Source of the DNA: Streptomyces sp. DT2A-34
Lineage (GTDB): Bacteria; Actinomycetota; Actinomycetes; Streptomycetales; Streptomycetaceae
Direction: 5' to 3'
Assembly: GCF_030499515.1 (NCBI RefSeq)
Contig: NZ_JASTWJ010000001.1
Span: forward strand, 7,048,001 to 7,112,000
DNA length: 64,000 nt
The notes below the pieces were generated by a model. It saw only the letters and a list, made by a program, of their open reading frames with translations, ran no database searches and was not told the DNA's origin. The position numbers were made by a program, and so were the translations under genes. This document shows, one piece after another, positions 57,832-64,000 of the stretch (position 1 is its first letter; every line of letters starts with the position of its first letter).

Positions 57832-58995
57832 TCACACGGTGCCCTTGGGCTTGCGCTGCTCCCAGCCGTCGGCCCACAGGTCGAACCGGGCCTGCTGCTG
57901 CGGGAACTCCGCGGCGGCGTCGACGTCCAGCTCCACACCGAGACCGGGCTCGTGGGAGAGGTGGAAGCAGCCGTCCTCGGGGTTCACCTGGGGGGCGCCC
58001 TTGATGACCTTCTTGATCTCCGCGTCCGCGAAGTCGTTGAAGTGCTCAAGGATCTTGAAGTTGGGGGCGGTGAAGCCGACCTGCAGGGAGGCGGCGGTCA
58101 GCACGGGCCCGCCCACGTTGTGGGGCGCGACCAGCATGTAGTGCGTCTCGGCGGTGGCGGCCAGCTTGCGGGTTTCCCAGATACCGCCGATGTGGCCGAC
58201 GTCCGGCTGGATGATGTCCACGGCCTGGCTCTCGAAGAGCTCCCGGAACTCGATGCGATCGTGAATGCGCTCACCCGTGGCGACCGGCATGTCGACCTTG
58301 GCGGCGACCTTCTCCAGCGCCTTCAGGTTCTCCGGCGGCACCGGCTCCTCCAGCCACGCGGGCTTGAAGGGCGCCAGCTCCTTGGCCAGGCGGACGGCCG
58401 TGGCGGGGGAGAACCGGCCGTGCATCTCCAGCATCAGCTCGGCGTCCGGGCCGATGGCGTCGCGCACGGCCTCGATCAGGGAGACCGCGTAGAGGCTCTC
58501 CTTGTGGTCGAGCTCGAAGTGGCCGGTCCCGAACGGGTCGATCTTGAGCGCCCGGTAACCGCGCTCCATGACCCCCTGGGCCGCCTTGTGGTACGCCTCG
58601 GGCGTCCGCTCGGTGGTGTACCAGCCGTTGGCGTACGCCTTGACCTTGTCGGTGACCTTGCCGCCGAGCAGCTGCCAGACCGGCACGCCGAGGGCCTTGC
58701 CCTTGATGTCCCAGCAGGCCATCTCGATCACGGCGATGCCGGACATCACGATCTCGCCGGCCCGGCCGTAGTCGCCGTACTTCATCCGCTTGACGAGATC
58801 CTCGACAGCGAACGGGTCGGAGCCGAGAATGTGATTGGTCTTCGCCTCGTGCAGATAGCCGAGCAGCGCGTCGGTGTGGCCCAGCATGCGGGTCTCGCCG
58901 ATGCCGGTGAGTCCCTCGTCGGTGTGCACCTGGACATAGGTCAGGTTCCGCCAGGGCGTTCCGACGACGTGTGTGCTGATTCCCGTGATGCGCAC
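57832..58995 (-). CDS. Enolase-superfamily sugar-acid dehydratase (mandelate racemase/galactonate dehydratase type)
   Basis: GTG 58995 with GGGAGT gives 387 residues of normal family length. The barrel has the general-base region GYRALKIDPFGTGHFELD and the metal ligand Glu in AELMLEMHGRFSPATAVRLA. Further ligands lie in PAWLEEPVPPENLKALEK and MPVATGERIHDRIEFREL, with DIIQPDVGHIGGIWETR and the catalytic-type His in LVAPHNVGGPV. This is the pattern of aldonate or uronate dehydratases (DgoD/ManD/GlucD relatives). It would convert a sugar acid to its 2-keto-3-deoxy derivative. It is transcribed away from the LacI gene and has a strong copy of the common operator 32 bases before its start. Confidence 0.87.
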   Translation of the reverse strand: MRITGISTHVVGTPWRNLTYVQVHTDEGLTGIGETRMLGHTDALLGYLHEAKTNHILGSDPFAVEDLVKRMKYGDYGRAGEIVMSGIAVIEMACWDIKGKALGVPVWQLLGGKVTDKVKAYANGWYTTERTPEAYHKAAQGVMERGYRALKIDPFGTGHFELDHKESLYAVSLIEAVRDAIGPDAELMLEMHGRFSPATAVRLAKELAPFKPAWLEEPVPPENLKALEKVAAKVDMPVATGERIHDRIEFRELFESQAVDIIQPDVGHIGGIWETRKLAATAETHYMLVAPHNVGGPVLTAASLQVGFTAPNFKILEHFNDFADAEIKKVIKGAPQVNPEDGCFHLSHEPGLGVELDVDAAAEFPQQQARFDLWADGWEQRKPKGTV

Positions 58996-59027
58996 GGTAC
59001 TCCCTGTCCTCTTCGATCTGTTCGGTC

Positions 59028-59061
59028 TGTTCGAAATTTCGGCACTCGTTCGAAATGCTGG
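59028..59061 (-). promoter_or_regulatory. Sugar-regulon operator, site 5, with an adjacent second half-site
   Basis: The minus strand reads CCGAAATTTCGAACA (59028-59042). A further GTTCGAAATG (59048-59057) on the plus strand sits about two helical turns away, and extra TTCGATC/TTCGGTC text precedes. The 541-bp gap between the dehydratase and LacI starts (58996-59536) holds this, the LacI operator at 59331, and no other gene that I can support. Confidence 0.62.
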
Positions 59062-59315
59062 TCGCGACAGTAGGGACGACCACATGCGAGTGTCAATGGG
59101 TCTACAAACAATCGTTTCGATGCGGCGGCGGAGACGGCCGGCGAGGCGGATGCGACGGGGTGTGCCGCGAGGGTCGCCGGGCTCTTCGAGGGTGCGTGCA
59201 TGCCTCCTCCGGTGGGTACTCGAAGCGCTCCTGACCAGGTAAAACGCCCTCGGCGTCGGAACCTCCGCCGCCTGTCGCGTTATTCAACCGTGACGACTTC
59301 TCTGGCGCCGCCCTC

Positions 59316-59346
59316 TTGACCGGCGTGAATTGTTAGCGCTCACAAT
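59316..59346 (+). promoter_or_regulatory. LacI-type operator and promoter before the LacI gene
   Basis: TTGACC (59316) is followed by TGTTAGCGCTCACA (59331-59344), a classic LacI-family operator built around AGCGCT. CACAAT (59341) is a possible -10, with a long 19-bp spacer. The operator overlaps the -10, which suggests self-repression of the repressor gene downstream. Confidence 0.6.
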
Positions 59347-59536
59347 GGCGTCCGCATTCACCAGTCGGCCCCGACGGCATGCAAGGAGGTATGAGCGTCG
59401 TGTCAGCAGTGCTTCAACTCGCCTTCCCGCCCCGTGCCGTTGGTCCTTCCGGAAGACCGGCATGACGCGGCCGGCGCCGAACCATCGGCCCTCGGCGCAG
59501 GTCTTATCGGCGGGCGACCGCCAAGGAGGTGCGGCT

Positions 59537-60584
59537 GTGACCCACTCGCAGCTTCGGCCGCCCACCATGGCCGACGTGGCACGCCAGGCCGGTGTGTCCC
59601 ACCAGACCGTGTCCCGCGTGCTGGGGGACCACCCCAATGTGCGGGACGAGACACGGGCCAAGGTGCTGCGCGCGATCGAGGAGATGGGCTACCGCCGTAA
59701 CTTCTCCGCACGGGCCCTGGCGACCCGGCGCACCCGGACCCTGGGCGTGGTCGCCTCCAACACCACGCTCTATGGTCCGGCCAGTACGTTGTTCGCGCTG
59801 GAGGAGGCGGCGCGTGCCGAGGGCTGATCTGGTCTCGACGGTCAGTCTGCGCAGGCTGACGGTGGAGACGCTGTCCGAGGCCCTGGACCGCCTCAGCGAG
59901 GGCGGGGTGGAGGGGGTCATCGCCATCGCCCCGCAGCGGTCGGCGGTCGAGGCCCTCGCCGAACTCCGCCACCCGTTCCCGGTGGTGGCCGTGGGCACCG
60001 GCTCGGGCGCCGGGGTCCCCAGCGTCAACGTGGATCAGAATCTCGGCGCACGGCTGGCCACCGGCCATCTGCTCGCCGCGGGCCACCGCAGGGTCTGGCA
60101 TCTCGCCGGGCCCGAGTACTGGCAGGAGGCGGTGGACCGGGTCGACGGCTGGCGGGCGACCCTCGAAGAGGCGGACGTGGAACCACCGATGCTGCTGCGG
60201 GGGGACTGGAGCCCGCTGTCGGGCTACCGGGCCGGCCAGGAACTGGCGGGCTGGGTGGGGCGCGGCCTGACCGCCGTCTTCGTGGCCAACGACCAGATGG
60301 CACTGGGGGTGTTGCGGGCACTGCGTGAGGCGGGCGTGCGTACGCCCCAGGACGTCGCGGTGGCCGGCTTCGACGACATTCCGGAGTCGGAGTTCTTCGC
60401 CCCGCCGCTCACCACCGTCCGGCAGGACTTCGCGGCGGTGGGCAAGCGGAGCATCGCCCTGCTGCTGGACCTGATCGAGGGCCGTACCCCCTCCGGGACG
60501 TCCCAGATCACCATCGAACCCCAACTCGTCGTCCGCGCAAGTACGTTCCCGTACCTGCCGCAACCGGGAGCCGCTCCCGGCTGA
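59537..60584 (+). pseudogene. LacI-family repressor broken by a one-base insertion near 59825
   Basis: GTG 59537 behind AAGGAGG starts a LacI protein: HTH PTMADVARQAGVSHQTVSRV, then YRRNFSARALATRRTRTLGV and TTLYGPASTLFALEEAARAE. A TGA follows at 59825-59827. The rest of the repressor continues in the +1 frame from about 59820: LVSTVSLRRLTVETLSEALD, FVANDQMALGVLRALREAG and VAVAGFDDIPESEFFAPPL, to the stop at 60584. GGCTGATCTG in place of GGCTATCTG, one extra G, explains the break. With it repaired the product would be a normal repressor of about 348 residues. It is next to the galactofuranose importer and presumably controls it. It may be a real loss or a sequencing error. Confidence 0.85.
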
Positions 60585-60628
60585 CACAGCACCACCCCGG
60601 TCGCCTTTCGTCCTTCGGACATACGTGA

Positions 60629-60643
60629 CCGATATTTCGAACA
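60629..60643 (+). promoter_or_regulatory. Sugar-regulon operator, site 6 (before the ytfQ-like gene)
   Basis: CCGATATTTCGAACA matches the motif consensus at every position. It lies 97 bases before the binding-protein start, in a gap with no other gene. GTCCTTCGGACAT just upstream contains a TCC/GGA dyad that may belong to the promoter. Confidence 0.63.
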
Positions 60644-60739
60644 ATGATCGACAGGCTGGACGCAGTGCAGCCGGTCCCCACGAGTACCAGACGAGTACCA
60701 GCGGTCCATCCCCGGGCCGGCTCTTCAAAGGAGAAGAAC

Positions 60740-61738
60740 ATGCTCAACAGACGGAACTTCCTCACTGCGGCGGTCGGCGTGGCGGCCACGGCCGGTCTGG
60801 CGGCCTGCGCCAAGGAGGACGGCGGCTCCTCCGGCTCCTCCGGCGGCAGCAAGACGATCACCCTCGGCTTCTCCCAGGTCGGCTCCGAGAGCGGCTGGCG
60901 CAGCGCCAACACCGACTCGGTGAAGTCGGCCGCCAAGGAGGCGGGCTACAACCTCAAGTTCTCCGACGCGCAGCAGAAGCAGGAGAACCAGATCTCCGCC
61001 ATCCGCAGCTACATCGCGCAGAAGGTGGACGTCATCGCCTTCTCGCCGGTGGTCGTCACCGGCTGGGACGCCATTCTCAAGGAGGCCCAGGCGGCGAAGA
61101 TCCCGGTCGTCCTGACCGACCGGTCCGTCGAGAGCGACGAGTCCCTGTTCGTCACCCTGGTCGGCTCCGACTTCACCGACGAGGGCCGCCGCGCCGCCAA
61201 GATCCTGGAGAAGGTCCTGGAGAAGGCCGGCCACAAGGGCAAGGTGAAGATCGCCCAGCTGGAGGGCACCACCGGTGCCGCCCCCGCGATCGAGCGCGCC
61301 AAGGGCTTCAAGGAGGTCATGGACGCGGAGCACAAGGACGACTGGGAGATCGTCGTCAGCCAGACCGGTGACTTCACCCGCGCCGGCGGCAAGCAGGTCA
61401 TGGCGGCCTTCCTGCAGTCCAACCCGGACATCAACGTCCTCTACGCGCACAACGACGACATGGGCCTCGGCGCCATCCAGGCCATCGAGGCGGCCGGCAA
61501 GAAGCCCGGCAAGGACATCCTCATCGTCACGGTCGACGGCGTGAAGGACGGCTTCATCGCCATGTCCGAAGGCAAGATCAACGCGATCGTCGAGTGCAAC
61601 CCGCTGCTCGGCCCCCAGCTGATGGAGGCCGTGAAGAAGGTCCACGCCGGCGAGACGGTCGAGCGCTGGATCAAGACCGAGGAGAGCGACTTCATGCAGG
61701 ACCAGGCCAAGGACGCGCTCCCCACCCGTAAGTACTGA
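60740..61738 (+). CDS. ytfQ: Galactofuranose-type sugar-binding lipoprotein (YtfQ-like)
   Basis: ATG 60740 follows AAAGGAG. The 332-residue protein has a Tat-like start with a lipobox (LNRRNFLTAAVGVAATAGLA, then ACAKEDGG). Its mature text closely tracks E. coli YtfQ: TLGFSQVGSESGWRSANTDS, QQKQENQISAIRSYIAQKVD, SPVVVTGWDAILKEAQAAKI and VLYAHNDDMGLGAIQAIEAA. YtfQ binds galactofuranose. The same specificity is likely but not proven, and arabinofuranose is an alternative given the arabinan genes in the window. It heads the importer operon and carries the common operator upstream. Confidence 0.88.
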   Translation: MLNRRNFLTAAVGVAATAGLAACAKEDGGSSGSSGGSKTITLGFSQVGSESGWRSANTDSVKSAAKEAGYNLKFSDAQQKQENQISAIRSYIAQKVDVIAFSPVVVTGWDAILKEAQAAKIPVVLTDRSVESDESLFVTLVGSDFTDEGRRAAKILEKVLEKAGHKGKVKIAQLEGTTGAAPAIERAKGFKEVMDAEHKDDWEIVVSQTGDFTRAGGKQVMAAFLQSNPDINVLYAHNDDMGLGAIQAIEAAGKKPGKDILIVTVDGVKDGFIAMSEGKINAIVECNPLLGPQLMEAVKKVHAGETVERWIKTEESDFMQDQAKDALPTRKY

Positions 61739-61754
61739 CCGACCGCACCCACCG

Positions 61755-61806
61755 GCAGGGAGCTTCCGACCGACCGGCGACCGTCCGGTCCCGGGAGGCT
61801 CCCTGC
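61755..61806 (+). terminator. Intercistronic hairpin between the binding-protein and ATPase genes
   Basis: GCAGGGAGC (61755-61763) pairs with GCTCCCTGC (61798-61806), and GACCGG with CCGGTC nests inside (61772-61777/61785-61790). Such hairpins after the binding-protein gene of ABC operons reduce readthrough or protect the upstream message, so that more binding protein than ATPase is made. Confidence 0.6.
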
Positions 61807-61836
61807 GGGCCTGAACCATTCAAGAGGAGCGCTGCC

Positions 61837-63375
61837 ATGGCAGAGCCGCGGCCCGTCCTGGAGATGACGGGCATTGTCAAAGAGTTTCCGGGGGTACGGG
61901 CTCTGTCGGGCGTCGACTTCCGGCTCTTCCCCGGCGAGATCCACGCCCTCATGGGCGAGAACGGGGCCGGGAAGTCCACCCTCATCAAGGTGCTGACCGG
62001 GGTCCATTCCCTGGACGGCGGCACGATCACCCTCGACGGCAAGGCCGTACGGATCGGCAGCCCGCTGCAGGCGCAGCACGCCGGCATCAGCACGGTCTAC
62101 CAGGAGGTCAACCTCTGCCCCAACCTCTCGGTGGCGGAGAACATCTTCATCGGCCGTGAACCCACCCGCGCGGGCCGCATCCAGTGGAAGCAGATCCGCA
62201 AGCAGGCCGCGGAGATGGTCGACCGGCTCGGCCTCGACATCGACGTGACGGCGCCGCTGTCCTCGTACCCGCTGGCCGTGCAGCAACTGGTCGCGATCGT
62301 ACGGTCGGTGGGCCACGGCGACAGCGACGGCGAGGGCTCCGGCACCAAGGTGCTCGTCCTGGACGAGCCCACCTCCAGCCTCGACCGCGACGAGGTCCTC
62401 GAACTGTTCCGCCTGATGCGGCGGCTGCGGGACGAGGGCGTCGCGATCCTGTTCGTGTCGCACTTCCTCGACCAGATCTACGAGATCTGCGACCGCATGA
62501 CCGTGCTGCGCAACGGCACCCTGGTCGGCGAGCACATGGTGGCCGACCTCGACCAGGTCGGGCTGATCGAGCTGATGATCGGCAAGGCCCTGGACCAGCT
62601 GGAGGAGCTGCACGAGCACCAGCTGCGCTCCGACGTCGGCGAGACGCTCGTCAAGGCCGAGGGCCTCGGACGCGCCGGCGGTATCGCCCCCTTCGACCTG
62701 GAGATCAAGAAGGGCGAGGTGCTCGGCCTCGCCGGACTGCTCGGCTCGGGCCGCACCGAACTGGCCCGGCTGCTGTTCGGCGCCGACCAGCCCGACAGCG
62801 GCAAGGTGACCGTCGCCGGCAAGCAGGTCTCGATGAGCGCCCCCAACGACGCCATCGGCGCCGGTGTCGCGTTCTGCTCGGAGAACCGCAAGACCGAGGG
62901 CCTCGTCCCCGATCTCACGGTCCGCGAGAACATCATCCTCGCCCTCCAGGCGTCCCGCGGCTGGAGCCGGCCCATCCCGGCCGCCCAGCGCGACGAACTC
63001 GTCGCCAAGTACATCAAGGCCCTCGACATCCGCCCCGCCAACCCCGAGGCCCGCGTCGGCCAGTTGAGCGGCGGCAACCAGCAGAAGGTGCTGCTCGCCC
63101 GCTGGCTGATCACCCAGCCGAAGCTGCTGATCCTCGACGAGCCCACGCGCGGCATCGACGTCGGCGCCAAGGCCGAGATCCAGAAGCTCGTGGTCTCCCT
63201 CTCCGAGGAGGGCATGTCCGTGCTGTACATCGCGGCCGAACTGGAGGAGGTGCTCCGGCTCAGCCACACCATCGGAGTGCTGCGCGACCGCAAGCTCGTG
63301 GCACAGCTGACCAACGGGCCGGAGATCACCACCAGCAAGATCCTGGAGACCATCGCGAGCGGAGAGCACCAGTGA
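61837..63375 (+). CDS. ytfR: Sugar ABC ATPase with two NBDs (YtfR-like)
   Basis: The 512-residue protein carries two ATP-binding domains. The first has Walker [19 protein letters not shown] and Walker B VLVLDEPTSSLDRDE, with a degenerate signature (LSSYPLAVQQL). The second has a degenerate Walker A (LAGLLGSGRTELARLLFGAD), signature [15 protein letters not shown] and [18 protein letters not shown]. The ATG at 61837 follows AAGAGGAG. It overlaps the permease gene by 4 bases (GTGA). It powers the importer with the YtfQ-like binding protein and the YtfT-like permease. Confidence 0.92.
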   Translation: MAEPRPVLEMTGIVKEFPGVRALSGVDFRLFPGEIHALMGENGAGKSTLIKVLTGVHSLDGGTITLDGKAVRIGSPLQAQHAGISTVYQEVNLCPNLSVAENIFIGREPTRAGRIQWKQIRKQAAEMVDRLGLDIDVTAPLSSYPLAVQQLVAIVRSVGHGDSDGEGSGTKVLVLDEPTSSLDRDEVLELFRLMRRLRDEGVAILFVSHFLDQIYEICDRMTVLRNGTLVGEHMVADLDQVGLIELMIGKALDQLEELHEHQLRSDVGETLVKAEGLGRAGGIAPFDLEIKKGEVLGLAGLLGSGRTELARLLFGADQPDSGKVTVAGKQVSMSAPNDAIGAGVAFCSENRKTEGLVPDLTVRENIILALQASRGWSRPIPAAQRDELVAKYIKALDIRPANPEARVGQLSGGNQQKVLLARWLITQPKLLILDEPTRGIDVGAKAEIQKLVVSLSEEGMSVLYIAAELEEVLRLSHTIGVLRDRKLVAQLTNGPEITTSKILETIASGEHQ

Positions 63376-64000
63376 GTACCCCGGCAGTGACCACCCCCTC
63401 CCGCTGGCGAGCACTGACGCACCACCACCTGTTCTGGCCGGTCGCGGTCCTGATCGCCCTGCTGCTCGTCAACGTCCCCTTCACACCCGACTTCTTCGCG
63501 ATCCGGATGGCGGACGGCCACCTCTACGGCAGCCTCGTCTCGATCGTGCTGTTCGGCTCGCCGCTGATCCTGGTGGCGGTCGGCATGACCCTGGTCATCG
63601 CCACCGGCGGCATCGACCTCTCCGTCGGCGCCGTGGTCGCCATCACCGGCGCCCTGACCTGTTCGTACATCAGCGACCAGGCCGACCAGAACGCGCTGGC
63701 GGGGGTCTTCCTCGCCATGGGCATCGGCCTGGTGGCGGCAGTGGTCTGCGGCCTGTGGAACGGCTTCCTGGTCGCCCGGATGGGCATCCAGCCCATCATC
63801 GCGACCCTCATCATCATGGTCGCCGGACGCGGTGTCGCCCAGCTGATCACCGACGGCCAGATCATCACCATCAACAGCGAGCCGTACAAGCTCATCGGCG
63901 GCGGCTACTGGCTGACCCTGCCCTTCTCCATCTTCGTGGTGGCCGCCGTAGTGGCCGTCACCGTCGCCCTGACCCGCCGTACGGCGCTCGGCCTGCTCGT
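63372..64000 (+). CDS. ytfT: Sugar ABC permease (YtfT-like), 3' end beyond the window
   Basis: GTG 63372 overlaps the ATPase stop. The 209 codons visible include several membrane helices: FWPVAVLIALLLVNVPFTPD, LVSIVLFGSPLILVAVGMTL and VIATGGIDLSVGAVVAITGA, the CUT2 permease signature, then GIQPIIATLIIMVAGRGVAQ. It is a partial gene cut by the window edge. A second permease (YjfF-like) would be expected just downstream in this family of importers. Confidence 0.9.
   Translation, partial: MSTPAVTTPSRWRALTHHHLFWPVAVLIALLLVNVPFTPDFFAIRMADGHLYGSLVSIVLFGSPLILVAVGMTLVIATGGIDLSVGAVVAITGALTCSYISDQADQNALAGVFLAMGIGLVAAVVCGLWNGFLVARMGIQPIIATLIIMVAGRGVAQLITDGQIITINSEPYKLIGGGYWLTLPFSIFVVAAVVAVTVALTRRTALGLL

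Noticed and set aside
1..64000. CRISPR arrays, tRNA or rRNA genes, phage integrases, attachment sites or replication origins
   Set aside because: No regularly spaced repeats with unique spacers, no cloverleaf-like or rRNA-like segments and no integrase-like protein were found by eye. This is not a substitute for a dedicated search.

Overview
The window looks like a piece of a Streptomyces chromosome. The base composition is strongly GC rich. Many genes use GTG starts behind GGAGG-type ribosome binding sites, and neighbouring genes are packed with 4-base ATGA/GTGA overlaps. Many of the families are typical of Streptomyces: XRE-DUF5753 with DUF397 and a HATPase, PucR, DUF3068, secreted GH43 enzymes with a ricin-type lectin, MAB_1171c-type membrane proteins and TerD. 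I see no rRNA, tRNA, CRISPR array or phage module.

Layout. (1) 1-3400 is a scarred accessory patch. An IS256-family element (444-1814) sits against a decapitated graspetide-ligase gene on one side and a headless hypothetical gene on the other. A truncated STM4013-type hydrolase and a Nudix hydrolase follow. (2) 3450-5600 holds a MerR-PP2C fusion and a divergent ATP-grasp protein. (3) 5600-17080, all on the minus strand, is a translationally coupled operon for a surface glycan or glycolipid: a glycosyltransferase, three methyltransferases, a very large AftD-like arabinofuranosyltransferase (frameshifted in this sequence), a condensation-type acyltransferase, a DMT-type membrane protein and a Trm112-like protein. 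A DUF3068 gene lies just upstream. (4) 18300-24310 holds a PucR regulator, a secreted metzincin-like protease, small membrane or cytosolic proteins, and a TerD domain fused to a PD-(D/E)XK-like nuclease domain. (5) 24480-29560 holds an IclR regulator with an SMP-30 lactonase, then an FAD monooxygenase / MAB_1171c / ImmA-IrrE-like trio.

(6) 29850-35710 is an arabinan/arabinose operon: a CUT1 ABC importer, a secreted GH43 arabinanase and an intracellular GH51 arabinofuranosidase. (7) 35800-38900 holds a TauE/SafE exporter, a decayed and an intact secreted intradiol dioxygenase, and a DUF4360 protein. (8) 39095-43155 is an NLR-like immune-type locus: a small membrane protein and a NACHT-type NTPase that share a GRDI-repeat motif, followed by WD40 repeats. 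The NTPase and the repeats are separated only by one in-frame TGA. (9) 43540-45530 holds a small double-glycine-leader peptide and a DUF397/XRE/HATPase regulatory trio. (10) 46080-48640 holds two more secreted GH43 arabinan-degrading enzymes. (11) 48720-51560 holds a PLP aminotransferase with a highly structured leader, then galM. (12) 51600-64000 holds a ChvE/GguAB-type sugar importer, a putative sugar-acid pathway (TIM-barrel protein, zinc dehydrogenase, enolase-superfamily dehydratase), a frameshifted LacI repressor and a YtfQRT-type galactofuranose importer that runs off the end.

How it fits together. A 15-base near-palindrome, YCGAWATNTCGAAC plus a final purine, recurs in front of six carbohydrate transcription units between 24.5 and 60.7 kb. 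It ties the IclR-lactonase pair, the arabinose operon, the secreted arabinanases, the putative aldolase, the dehydratase and the galactofuranose importer into one apparent regulon. The secreted GH43 enzymes would cut arabinan, the importers would take up arabinose/galactofuranose-type sugars, and the GH51 enzyme, GalM, dehydrogenase, lactonase and dehydratase would process them inside. Three reading-frame breaks (in the AftD-like, NACHT-WD40 and LacI genes) may be real mutations or sequence errors. They should be checked before any gene is called dead.
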